A stretch of 64,000 bases of DNA, taken from assembly GCA_027625915.1 (NCBI GenBank), contig JANTQA010000008.1, positions 3,055,001 through 3,119,000 of the forward strand, read 5' to 3'. Source of the DNA: Anaeramoeba flamelloides (lineage: Eukaryota > Metamonada > Anaeramoebidae). The notes beneath the pieces were generated by a model. That model was not told the origin of the DNA and ran no database searches. It saw only the letters and a program-made list of their open reading frames with translations. Below are positions 33,005 through 43,209 of this stretch, in pieces. Each line of letters opens with the position of its first letter. The stretch's first letter is position 1. A program made the translations under genes and the position numbers.

Positions 33005-36000
33005 ATTGTATTTCATTTTTTTGCAAAATCAAATTCCAATATAATCCCAAATTATAAATACAGAAACATCATATCCTATGATTTGAGTGGTTAAAATCGA
33101 AATTAAACATAATTATTTATCTCAAAAACAAAACGTTTGCTTAATTCCAGTTTAATATTGGGAAATCGATGATTTTTTCAATATAAAAAGTGAAATTTTG
33201 GAAACAAAATGAGGAGATAAATTATTTGTTTGGTTTTGATAATTTTTTGATTCTTCTTATTTGATATTTTTTTTTTCAATGAAGACACCAAAAAAGTTAT
33301 GAAAAGAAATTTTCCAATATTTCAATTCCAAAAAAACAGTATAATATATATACAATACAAAAACACTTTCACTAAGAAGTGAAGCACTGAAATTTTGAAT
33401 TATTGTAAACTAATCCCATAAGAATTCTAGAGAGGGGGGAAACTGTTAATGTTGCGAAATATATGATTTCACACTTAAAATTTCTGAAAGGGGATTTAAG
33501 TATAAGAGTTTCAATAGTGTAATTTAAACTTCTTCAGTAATAATAAAAGTGATTGTTTTTTCTTTATACTTTTTTGAATTATTTTTTTTTATTTTTATTG
33601 ACATTAAAGTTGAATGAGAAATAATCATTATATAAATGGAAGATACCAAAAGAGATAAAGTGGTTCAAACGGCAGTGATTTTGATTCAAATCCACTTTAA
33701 ATCTACTTAGAACCATTAAATTGTTCCATTGTGTGTGTGTGTGTGGGGGGGGGGGTCCGAAGAGTACATTTACCTTGTAATCGGGTTTAATTTTTGAAAT
33801 CTTGGTAACGTAATTGGTAGTTATTAAAAAAAAAAAAAATCGATCATTTATATTCTTATATGAAAAATAATTGACAAACTAAAAAAAACACATTATTTTC
33901 CAATGGGTTGGAAGGTTCTATATAACCTTTCTTTGTATTTAAAAACTAGTAATTTGAAATTTTTTCTTCTTTTCATTTTTTTTAGTTTTGAGTTCTAATT
34001 ATATATTTTTTATTTCTCAACGCTTGAGAGAAATCGAAAGTTGTTTTTCCCTTAAAAATTAATAAATAAATCAAATTAAAATCATTCAATAATTATAAAA
34101 AGTAAATTTTAAAAAATAATAAAATTTTTTATATTATTATTAAACCAGATCCAATATTTTTATAAGCCCTAGTGGATAATAAAAATATATTCGAATTGTT
34201 TACAAAATTTATAAATATAAGCTTAGGAATTAAGAAAGTGCCGCCAAGTGCCGTAGAGTGCCGTCAAGTGCCTAGCTTTTCCAGAATTTAAAAGAATAGA
34301 GTAAAATCTTTGATTTTTACTCAATTCTTTTGAATTCCTGGAAAATTGAATAGAAAGTATCCGTCAAGTAGCTAGCTTTTCCAGAATTCAAAAGAATAGA
34401 GTAAAATCAAAGTTTTTACTCAATTCTTTTGAATTCTGGAAAAGCGAACGGTGATTTTTTTTTTAATTTTTGAAATAAACCGAAAATTAAATATATTTTC
34501 GGTTTATTTCTGAAATTAAAAAAAAAACTAAAGGCAAATATGAGGAATTGAAAACTCCTCACTTAAATTGTAAGAAAAAAAAAGTAAATTTTTTGTTCAA
34601 GTTTGGAAATGATCATTTTGGGAAAAGCCTGGTATCTGTTGTATAAAAACTAACAAAAAAAATAAGTAGCAAAACAAAAATTTGAAGAAATTAGAAAAAA
34701 TGATTCTGGATATACAAATTGAAAATTCATTTTGAGAAGAATATCGGATAAAACCGAACAATGCCACTTCCAATAATATTCTAAAGCGAGTCAAAATTTT
34801 TGAAAAACAGTTCGGTTTCAATTTCAATTCATAGAATAAGTATTTAAATTTTAATTGCTGATAAAAATTTAGTTCAAATTTATGTTTGTTTTTGTTAATC
34901 AGTTTTGAAAGAAAAAAATAAATTGAAATTTAACACTTCTTTTTCTTTTAATAAGTGCTTTATATTCTTATTAAATTCGTCAAATTTTGATTTAAAATTA
35001 CAATTCTAAATGTCAGGACTCTTTCAGAATAAATCAAATGATAGCAAGGTTGTGAAAAGTTTTTCTTATTTTAGATTTCAAAAAAATTCTTGAGAAAAAT
35101 AAAACAATTAACAATTTTCTTACATTTCGAACCATATTTTGATTGCTGAGTGAGAGTAGAAGTTTGGTGAATTCATTTTTTTTTTAAAGAAATTCAACCT
35201 CAATTGAAAATTTTTCATTTTATTTGAGAAAAGTTCTCAGTTTGAACACCCTGATTGGTAATCTTTTTTGGTATTTTTCATAACTAAATTTGAGTTTTTT
35301 GGGACTACTATTATTTTCCACATAAAAAATTTAAAATTTTTAGATCACATCCCAAAATATTTTTCTAGTTTACTGATAAATTCTCATAAATCTCAAAAAA
35401 TTTTAAATTTAATTTCCATTTATATAAATCTTTTTACCTCTTTCTTATCAAACAATCCAGGACAAAAAATGGTTTGAAGAACAGTCAATTTCACAGAGTT
35501 TCTTAACACTTGACTTCATAAAATGCTTTATTCAAAGCTTGTGCATAAAAATTCCAAAAAGGAAAATCAAGTAAAAATTTCCAAGCATTTATTGCAATTT
35601 ATCAGTATAAGTTGAAGTAAATCCAAAGATCTTTACAATATCGTTTAGAAATGATATTTTTAGACAATAAATTAAACTTCCTTAGTTCACTCTAAGACAA
35701 AATTTATACTCTGATAATTTGATTGTAGCAGTCATAATTAATAGTCATCTTTGGAAATTGAAATAAAAATTTTCATTTATTAATTGGATAATAACAGTAT
35801 TATTGAGAGAGTACGAAGAACAAAATTAAAGACACACCACTTTTTGTAATAACAGGCTTGTTTTTCATTCAAAAATTTGGGTGTGACAGCCTACTTAAAA
35901 ATTAAAATAAATAAAAAAAAAATGCTTTTGTGATTAAATAAATGAAAAAAAGGAAAAGTTACAATTAAGCAATATAAAAGATCTTGAATAATTAGCTTTT

Positions 36001-37063
36001 CTTGGAGGCGTAAAGGAAATAAGCCAATTGATTTTTTTTTCTCTCTTCTTAAAACACTTTTTCTTGGGAGCAAAACCAAATGCGTTCCATTTAAATATGG
36101 TCGAGTATTTGACCAATCGGAAAATTCAGTTTTGTGTTTGATCTTGTTGATGGTTTGTGTTTCAGAATCGTCATTTGTTCTTTCAATTCTTTTAACGTTT
36201 GAAATTGGAAGAGAAATTTGAGTAACTTTAACCAAGCAATTAGAAATTAATTTAATATTATATATTTGAGAAATTTAACAAAAAGAAGGGAAAATGATTG
36301 AAAAAAGTTTCAAAAAATTGTATTGGGGAGAAAAAAATAATGACTTACAATTTGTTTCTTTTGTTTGGATTTGATCTATTTTTTCTTCGGGATTTAGAGA
36401 AAGAAAATAATCATTTTCAAATTTCGGTGAGGATAATAAATTACGAGCTATTTCTTTTTCTTTTGATTTTTCTTGAAATTTTTCTTTTGGTTTTTTTTTT
36501 TTTTCAAATCCTTTTTCTTTTCTTTTTCTTCTTGTACCATAAAATGGCTCTTTGGTTTGATTTGGTTTTTCTTTTTCTTTTTCTTTTTCTTTTTCCTTTT
36601 CTTGGGTATTTTGTTTCTGTTTTTGATTTCTTTTATTATAACTTTGGTCAAGTTTTTTTAGTTGGCTGCCCTTTTTGGATCGTCTTTTTGAAATCAATGG
36701 TTTCTTTTTTTTGCTTACTTGGGATTCTTTTTTTAATTCCTCAAGCAATATTTTGTTTTCAAGTATTTTCAATAATGAAGGTTCTGAAATAATTAAACAT
36801 AAAACACCCATAAGTTCTGGTAACTCTTTTTGTATTTCTAAATTCTTTGTTGTCCTGGAGCGTATTGTAGAATTATATCTTTTTTTGAATTTTTTCACCA
36901 GATAAGGATAGCTCCCTGCCTTATTGAATTTTTCCAGAACCGTTCTTCCAGCAACTCTGGACAATTCAATTTTCTTATGATGCCTAACAAGAGTTGTGGC
37001 ATAAATTTGTGGATTTTCATCAATTCCAAACCACGAGAATAGTTTCTTGATTAATTCTTCCAT
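30020..37063 (-). CDS. Gamma-tubulin complex component 2 (GCP2 / Spc97 family), four exons
   Basis: Core subunit of the gamma-tubulin small complex that nucleates microtubules at centrosome-like centres. Exons on the minus strand are 37063-36349, 36225-35963, 32443-32365 and 32175-30020. All junctions are in phase (t|tt, att|ggg, g|at), giving 1070 aa. The joins rebuild the family signature LQEKLIIQDLLYCLI + GVEGKYINV + KYDLTLDKSLAKLTKQILPL, which aligns with IEDLLYVLVGVDGRYV...LDLS...ILP in animal GCP2. Further matches are NHSLCSTINGLLKDYY, LKAKGGMIINIIH, GTIEDPYEEF, AGKYLNVIKECG, LEALKRYFLIGTGDW, PLSIFINKKILTKYQIIFRH, NLQYYMHFEVLEQNW and HESFLDTCLKQCLLTN. Residues about 110-215 are a K/E-rich low-complexity insert; an acidic linker lies near 722-760. 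Without splicing the N-terminal frames look like a separate gene. Length is above the usual ~900 aa because of these inserts. Confidence 0.92.
32967..33003. repeat. Poly(T) tract of 37 bases
   Basis: Uninterrupted T run (poly-A on the GCP2 coding strand) inside intron 3. It could be replication slippage or the remnant tail of a retroposed copy; nothing recognisable adjoins it. Confidence 0.9.
33730..33755. repeat. (GT)7 followed by an 11-base G run
   Basis: Simple-sequence tract in GCP2 intron 3, conspicuous in this very AT-rich DNA. Confidence 0.85.
34235..34535. repeat. Foldback element F3 (three tandem hairpins)
   Basis: Three adjacent palindromes: about 34274-34350 and 34375-34447 (both arms built on TTTTCCAGAATTCAAAAGAA and its complement) and 34460-34530 (AAATAAACCGAAAATTAAAT and complement). 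They are preceded by a tandem GTGCCGCCAA / GTGCCGTAGA / GTGCCGTCAA array with about a 10 bp period (34240-34275). Same family as F1 and F2. Confidence 0.78.
34672..34812. repeat. Dispersed repeat R8, copy 2
   Basis: Partner of 11508-11645. It lies in GCP2 intron 3, just right of F3. Confidence 0.5.
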
Positions 37064-37129
37064 TTTATTGGGTTGTCTTTAAAAAAATTTGGTTTTTCAA
37101 AAACAGTTAAAAACTTCAAAACTAAGAAG

Positions 37130-37581
37130 AAAAAATGAAAAATAAGTTCAAACAACACGACAAAAGGATACAAAAATTGGAGTTACTTTTTTTACTTCGT
37201 CATGGTTTTGTTTTTTGAAATTGTTCCAAAATTTGGATTTAAAGGAATTACAAGATCAAAATTCAATAGCTTTCAATTTAAAAAATTTTTACAAGTCAAA
37301 CTTTTAAAAAGTTGAAATTTCAACAACTTTTCACTTTTTGGTTTTATTGTAAGAGTTTCTAGGTTTTTGATAGCTATTAAATATTTTTCTTTTAGAGAAC
37401 TTTCAAAAATTTCAATTAAATTCACAAAGGTTATCTTATGTGAATTATTTTTTTTTACCATTTTTTTGGCTTCTTAAAAGTTTGTATCAAGTATTTGAAA
37501 TTTGAAAAAATATGAAAGAATATCAGAAACTGAAATCTTGCAGACTGTCAATCTGAAAGTTCCAAAAAGTCTTGTCATGTA
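37130..37581 (+). repeat. Dispersed repeat R4, copy 2, in the GCP2 / Stealth divergent promoter
   Basis: Matches 15779-16222 over about 440 bp. It fills most of the 543 bp between the GCP2 and Stealth start codons and runs into the open frame upstream of the Stealth ATG. Codons between about 37502 and 37581 are therefore repeat sequence rather than Stealth coding sequence. Confidence 0.75.
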
Positions 37582-37606
37582 TTTATTTGAAGACTACACG
37601 AAGAAA

Positions 37607-40600
37607 ATGTCATTCTTTTCTTCTCCTTTATTTTTAACTCTGCTCGGAAAAAATTATGATTATCTCATTTTTTTGTATTGTTTTGTTTTCTTTTTGTTTT
37701 CTTGTATAATTCTTCCAAAAAACAAAAGAAAAAAAAGATTGTTTATGAAAAATAACTTTAGCAACAGGAAAATAACGATCGTTTTTGTTTCTGTGTTTTT
37801 GTTTTTAATCGTTTTGAAATTTTTTTATCCCTCACAAAACAAAATAACGGAGATTCCAGCTGACAATATTAAAGGATCCGTTTGGACAAAATACAAGGAC
37901 TGGCCACCAATTGATCTTGTTTATACTTGGGTTAATGGAAGTGATCCAGTTCACTTAAAAAGTAATTAAAGCTAATTTCAAGGTTCTTTTGTTTTTCTAA
38001 TCTTTTTTTACTCCATTAACTTTTTGTAAATTTATTTTCTATCGAATCTCAAAACAATAGTAATAAAGAGGGAAATTTTTAAATCGAAACAAAACGGTAA
38101 GTCCCACTCAATTACTTTTTCTCTTTCTTTTCAAATAAAAAAACAACTAATCAGAACAACAAAAAAAATTTCATTTGAATATCTTTCCAAAAAAAAACAA
38201 TGCTCTCAGCACAAGTCGAGAAAGGAAAAATTCTGTTTCTTTTTAAATTGTTTTTTTAAAAAAATAAAGTCAAGAACAACAAAAGCAACCTAATTTGTTA
38301 TTTTATGAAATAATAACTTTTCATGCTACTGATAAATTCAAATAAATATCTGAAAATTTTTTATTTCCTTTTCCCTTTTACAAATATGTTTACAAAAGCT
38401 TTGATTAATTCATTGTATACTTTTAAATGTGAAGAAACTTTGTAAAATTGGCTTGACTTTCAAAAGATTCTTCCGAATGAGTTGTTTTATTTGTTGAGTT
38501 CAATTGATTTCAAAAATGGAAATTGAACTAAAAATTTAATACAAAAAATTTGAATTTATCATTATTTTTAAGACTTTCTATCTCCCCAAATACCTTACCC
38601 ATACTTTTTTTTTGGTGTGCCCGTTTTTGTTATAATTCTAATTGTAATTGTGAAGAATCAAGTAATCATCCTTTGGAGATCAAAAATTTGAACAAGATCC
38701 CTTAACTCATCATTATAAGTCAATAAATAAAGTGTTAGGTCAGAAAAGTAATATCCACAGACCATAAAATATGAATAGTCCTTCACTAAAGCAATGAAAA
38801 ACCCTAGGTGAAATCAGTATCAGTCAGAAACGTTATATATAAATCATAACACATCAAAATAGTTATGTGGGGATTTATTGTTTAGAACGAAGAGTTGAAC
38901 ACTTAGTCTAGTAGAAGAGAGAATTTTGAAGTGACTAAATTTGTGACTCCTAATTCGAAGAGTATCCAATACAGATACAGTCATTAGAAGAATTTTAAAC
39001 TCAATTTAGTTTTCGAAAATAGCATAAAGAGTCTATAAAAAAAGAAGAAGAAAGAAAGAAAGAGAAAAAGAGAGAAATAAAAAATGGAGAATTTAATGTA
39101 TTTTTCAAAATGTAATATTAAATCATGTTTTAAGTTATACAGTATTAATATTTTTAGATTTAATCCTTTTTATTCAAATAAAAGAAAAATAAATAAAACT
39201 CAAAAATAAAAATTGTTGTGTCAAAAATGATTAAACGATATGAACAAAAAAACAATAACGGCAAATTTGTTGAAATTTCAACAACAATTATTGATCGATC
39301 AAAAGATAAGATACCAACAACAAATTTTATGTGATTTTTCTATTTAACAAACTAAACTTTTATCTTTATACCAATCATTGGAAAAAGAATACCAAATCTA
39401 ACGAAACAGATTACATAATTAGAAAAAAGAAATGAAAACAAAAAAAAAAGACTAAAAAAATGAATTTTTATTTTTTTTGTACATTAAAATTATTTTCAAA
39501 TTGGATGTAAAGTGTAGTATTGTTATTCTTTCAGCTATTTTAACTGTTTCCATAATTTTGGAATTTAGTTTAGAATAAATATAAGATATTCAAGTGTAGT
39601 ATATTTTATAAATTTGAATATAAACAAGATAGTTATTAAATTTGCAAGTCAGATCAGTTGTTTCTTTGTCTATTGTTGATTTATTTATTGCATCTTTAAA
39701 GAAATAAAACCAAACCAATCAATCATACTAGAGAAAATTTTATAAAAATATTATTATTCAGATCTATTCATTTAGTATTATATTATATTTATTTTTACAT
39801 AAAATAAAATATGATGAAAAATTCGTTGCAATATTTTTACTTTTCGCGATTTTACTATTAATTTCTCTTAAATATTTATCTAAAAATTTAAAAAAAAATT
39901 AAAAAGAAACATTTTGTGATGCTCTGGATTTTAAAAATTGTTATACAAAATATCCTAATATAAATGGTTTTACTGATCATGGGGAATTAAAATATTCGTT
40001 GCGTTCTGTGGATATGTATATGTCGTGGGTCCGCAAGATATATATTGTTACTAATAATCAAATACCAAATTGGCTAAATACTAGCAACCCAAGAATTCAA
40101 ATTGTGTCTCTTGAAGACTTTTATGAAGATCCATCAACGTTACCGTCATTTTCCTCTCCTTCCATTCAGCATCAAATCTACAGAATTAAAGGGCTATCAG
40201 AATATTTTATTTCTATGGATGATGATAATTTTATTACAAAGCCTTCGTGGCCTGATTTATTAGTCTCGCAGGATGGAAAGACATTTTCAACTGATTTTTA
40301 TTGGACTGCGGTTGAAAGCCACTCAAAAAGGCAAAGAAGAATTGGACACAATGAAGTGAAGGGTCCTCGATTAAACGAATTTCTTGAAAGTATTAAATAT
40401 GTGGATACACTTTATGATCAAACTTATGGATACGCATATCGCTCAATAATGCCACATGCACCTGGTGTATTTAAAAAAAGTATTATGGAAGAGTTACATA
40501 AAAGGTTTCCTATCCAGTCTCAAAAAACTATCAGAAACCAGTATCGACACAGAGATGATTTCCAATTCCAATTTTCTTATTTTTGGTATTTAATACAAGA

Positions 40601-41156
40601 AAAGGAGTTTAATTTTGAAGAATATTTCCAAAATAATTTGGCTGATCAAATTAATAATAATTTATTTGATACGAATAAATGGAATATTTTAACGGATGCC
40701 CTAGGATTGAAATATCATTCAGACTCAATTAAACGGATTACCCGTAAAATTGCTAGGGAAAATCATATTTTACAAGAGGATGGGATGGTTTTAACTTTAC
40801 AATTATTGAAAAAATCTGATTATATTTATAATGCACTGGCAAATAAATATTCAAGCAAATTAAAATATAACTTCAAATTTGTTGATTCAAGATTTAGATT
40901 TATTGCGATTGGGCCGAGATTATCCAGAACTAAATTTAATATAAAGGAATATTATAGAAATAAAGATAAGATTAATTTCATTTGTTTAAACGATGATCTG
41001 CCAACTGGAGATCACGAATTGGCAATAAAAATTGAAAACATAATGTTAAATTTTTTAAAAAAACATTATCACAAACCTTCCCAATTTGAATTAAAAGATA
41101 ATAAAAGAAATAGTGTTTTAAGAAATGATGGGTTAACACTTGATGATTTTGATTAA
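37607..41156 (+). CDS. Stealth-family sugar-phosphate transferase (GNPTAB-like), two exons
   Basis: Stealth proteins transfer sugar-1-phosphate from a nucleotide sugar; the eukaryotic member GNPTAB makes the mannose-6-phosphate tag in the Golgi. Exons are 37607-37961 and 39907-41156 (phase 1, a|aa Lys), giving 534 aa. All four conserved regions are present: CR1 IDLVYTWVNGSDP; CR2 GELKYSLRSVDMYMSWVRKI, IVTNNQIPNWLN and LPSFSSPSIQHQIYRIKGLS with the acidic SMDDDNF; CR3 HAPGVFKKSIMEELHKRF with the later RHRDDFQFQF; CR4 ICLNDDLP. Hydrophobic segments at about 19-36 and 56-73 suggest membrane anchoring. The in-frame ATG at 37745 would give a 488 aa type II protein with one anchor and may be the true start. 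No Notch-like or EF-hand insert of animal GNPTAB is present, so donor and acceptor are open. Confidence 0.88.
38325..38560 (+). repeat. Dispersed repeat R3, segment b, copy 2
   Basis: Partner of 14297-14530; begins CTACTGATAAATTCAAATAA. Confidence 0.7.
38870..39030 (+). repeat. Dispersed repeat R3, segment a, copy 2
   Basis: Partner of 13540-13690. Here it lies to the right of segment b, the reverse of the order in the MOB1 intron. Confidence 0.65.
39078..39575 (-). mobile_element. R1 element, inverted, one terminus missing
   Basis: Reads as R1 on the minus strand over nearly its full length. The terminus at the high-coordinate side (GGAATTTAGTTTA) is present. The other terminus is replaced by a GA-rich run (about 39038-39075). 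Confidence 0.7.
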
Positions 41157-41179
41157 TCTTTTAATTTGCACGATATTCA

Positions 41180-41185
41180 AATAAA
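41180..41185 (+). terminator. AATAAA poly(A) signal of the Stealth gene
   Basis: Hexamer 24 bases past the stop codon. Motif-only evidence. Confidence 0.4.
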
Positions 41186-42591
41186 TTAAAAAATAAAATA
41201 TGAATATTAATCAAGCATGTATGTACTTATGTGTGTATGTGTACTGCTTTAAATCGAAATCCTGTTTAGAATTTTTTTGAAAATATTTTAATGGATAGTC
41301 AATATTTTTTCACTTTAAAGGATGAATAGGTATACGTGAAATATCTTACCTTTATTTTATGGGATCTAAAATTTTTCTAGATTTGAAATAATAAATTTTC
41401 AAGAAATTTTATCTTCTAGATCGATTACTGTTTGATGTTTCAAAAAATTATTTTTTTTATTTGGAAATTTTTTACCAATAAAAAGATAATATCGAAATAA
41501 TTCATCTTGTAACTATTATCAAATCCCGTTTTATTGTTTAATTTAATTTAAAAACTCTTAAATTTTTTTTTTATAAAAATTTTTTCAAAAGTTTTTACTT
41601 TCAGTCCGCTTACTTGATTACAAACTCGAAATATTATTTAATTAGTTAAAGTTTTTGTTTATAGATCAGACACCACCAATTACATATTTTTTATAATGTT
41701 AAAATACAAAACAAATATAAATGGACTTCAAAACAAAAACATTTTTTTTTTGTTTTTTTTTGAGAGGGGTTTAGTTTTTTGTGATTTCAAATGGGTATTT
41801 TAAATTATTTTTGAATTAAAGAATGAGTAATAACTCTAGTACTCTTTTTCATTTTTCTCTTTTCATGATTTTTTATTTTCAAAAAATAAATTTTTCTGAT
41901 GATAGAAAACCTTTCCTGGGTGGATCGATATAAATATTTTTTTTTGAACAAAGGGAAATATAATTATGTTTTAACAGAGATTATTAAAAATCAAAACAAA
42001 ATGCTTTTTTTTTTGCTAAATAAATGGATCAAAATATTGATCTTTTTCAAGAAGAATTATATTTTGATCTGAATAATAGTTTAAAAATTAGATTCTTTAA
42101 ATCTTTTATAATAGTCTAATCGACCTATAGGTTAGAAATATATAACTATAAAATAAAAACTTTAAATTATTTAAATTCTTGTATTATTTAATACATTACT
42201 GGAATATGTGAAATAAATAGATATATGCCAATTCTTATTTACAAAACAGAATTTAAATACGAAAATTTGGTAATTTCAATAAATAAAAAGAAATAAATCT
42301 TAATGAAATTATTTTAAATTTTTTCTTCTTACGTTATTTTTCTTTTAACAAAAAGAAAATGATGTTGATTTAATCCACAAACCAGACATTAAATATAATT
42401 TTAAACTTTTTAAACAGAAAACAGAGTTTAACAACAATATTTTTGTTGTTTTTTTACTGAATAACATATTTTCATTTTTTTTTTCTCCATTTTAAATTTA
42501 TAGAAAAAATCAACAACTTTCAACAATTATGTTAGATAATTGAAAATTTAACTTTAAATAGATTAAACTGAAAAATTCAAACCAATTTTTT

Positions 42592-42948
42592 TGAAATAGT
42601 ATAATAATCAAAAAAATACAGGACATGAAAAAAATCCCAGACAAGATTTTTAATTGTGAATATTTGGAAAATTGATGTGTAATTTCTTTTTTTTAAGAAT
42701 CAAACTTTTTACAATTCTAGCTCACCCACTTATTAGAATGATGATTAATGAAATTTCACTTTTTCAAAACACCATTCAATCAATCAAAAAACAAGAATTA
42801 AAATTATCATTTTCCAAATTTATAGTAAACCTCTATAAAAAGTGGATTTGATTGAAAATAAAAGAAATCCCACACCAATTTTTCAAATATTCACAATTAA
42901 AAATCTTGTCTTGTATTTTTTTCATGTTCAGTATTTTTTTCACTTCTT
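42592..42948. mobile_element. R2 inverted-repeat element, copy B (internally deleted)
   Basis: Both long arms are present: the left one with GGACATGAAAAAAATCCCAG, the right one ending CATGTTCAGTATTTTTTTCACTTC. The interior lacks about 150 bp present in copy A, giving about 357 bp. Non-coding. Confidence 0.75.
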
Positions 42949-43209
42949 TAAATCAAATTTAAAAAAAAAATTTGAAAGATCAAAAAAAATTATTTTTTGG
43001 ATGCCTTTTAAAAAAAAAAATTAAACAAAATTATTTTTTAATGATGAAAAAAAATGAAAAAAAAATTAGATCTTTAATAATTGTTTATTAATATTAAAAA
43101 ATAAATAATTTTAAAAAGAATTATTTTTTCTTCAACAAACAAAAAAAAGAGAAAAAATAAAAAAACTGAATAAAGCCCAAAAAGTGAATCTAAAAAAAAC
43201 CAAAAATTT

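Larger units (their letters stand above)
32444..35962 (-). other. Giant intron 3 of GCP2 (3519 nt)
   Basis: Separates the DLLYCLI and GVEGKY codons at a phase-0 junction (GTAACT ... TTTAG). It contains foldback element F3 (34235-34535), R8 copy 2 (34672-34812), a 37-base homopolymer (32967-33003) and a GT/G tract (about 33730-33755). No internal gene is supportable. Confidence 0.85.
37962..39906 (+). other. Giant intron of the Stealth gene (1945 nt)
   Basis: GTAATT ... AAAAG. It contains R3 segment b (38325-38560), R3 segment a (38870-39030), a GA-rich tract (about 39038-39075) and an inverted R1 copy (39078-39575). Confidence 0.8.
41157..43209. other. Convergent intergenic region Stealth / dynein
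   Basis: 2 kb. It holds one R2 copy (42592-42948) and otherwise unremarkable AT-rich DNA. Confidence 0.6.

Noticed and set aside
33368-33550. Possible inverted-repeat element (ACTAAGAAGTGAAG against ACTGAAGAAGTT)
   Set aside because: Arms are too short and too diverged to separate from chance in this composition.
35891-35962. Hydrophobic C-terminus (VTFPFFHLFNHKS...) of the 114-codon frame at 35891-36235
   Set aside because: It is intron read-through. Splicing at the GTAACT donor at 35962 gives the conserved GCP2 sequence instead.
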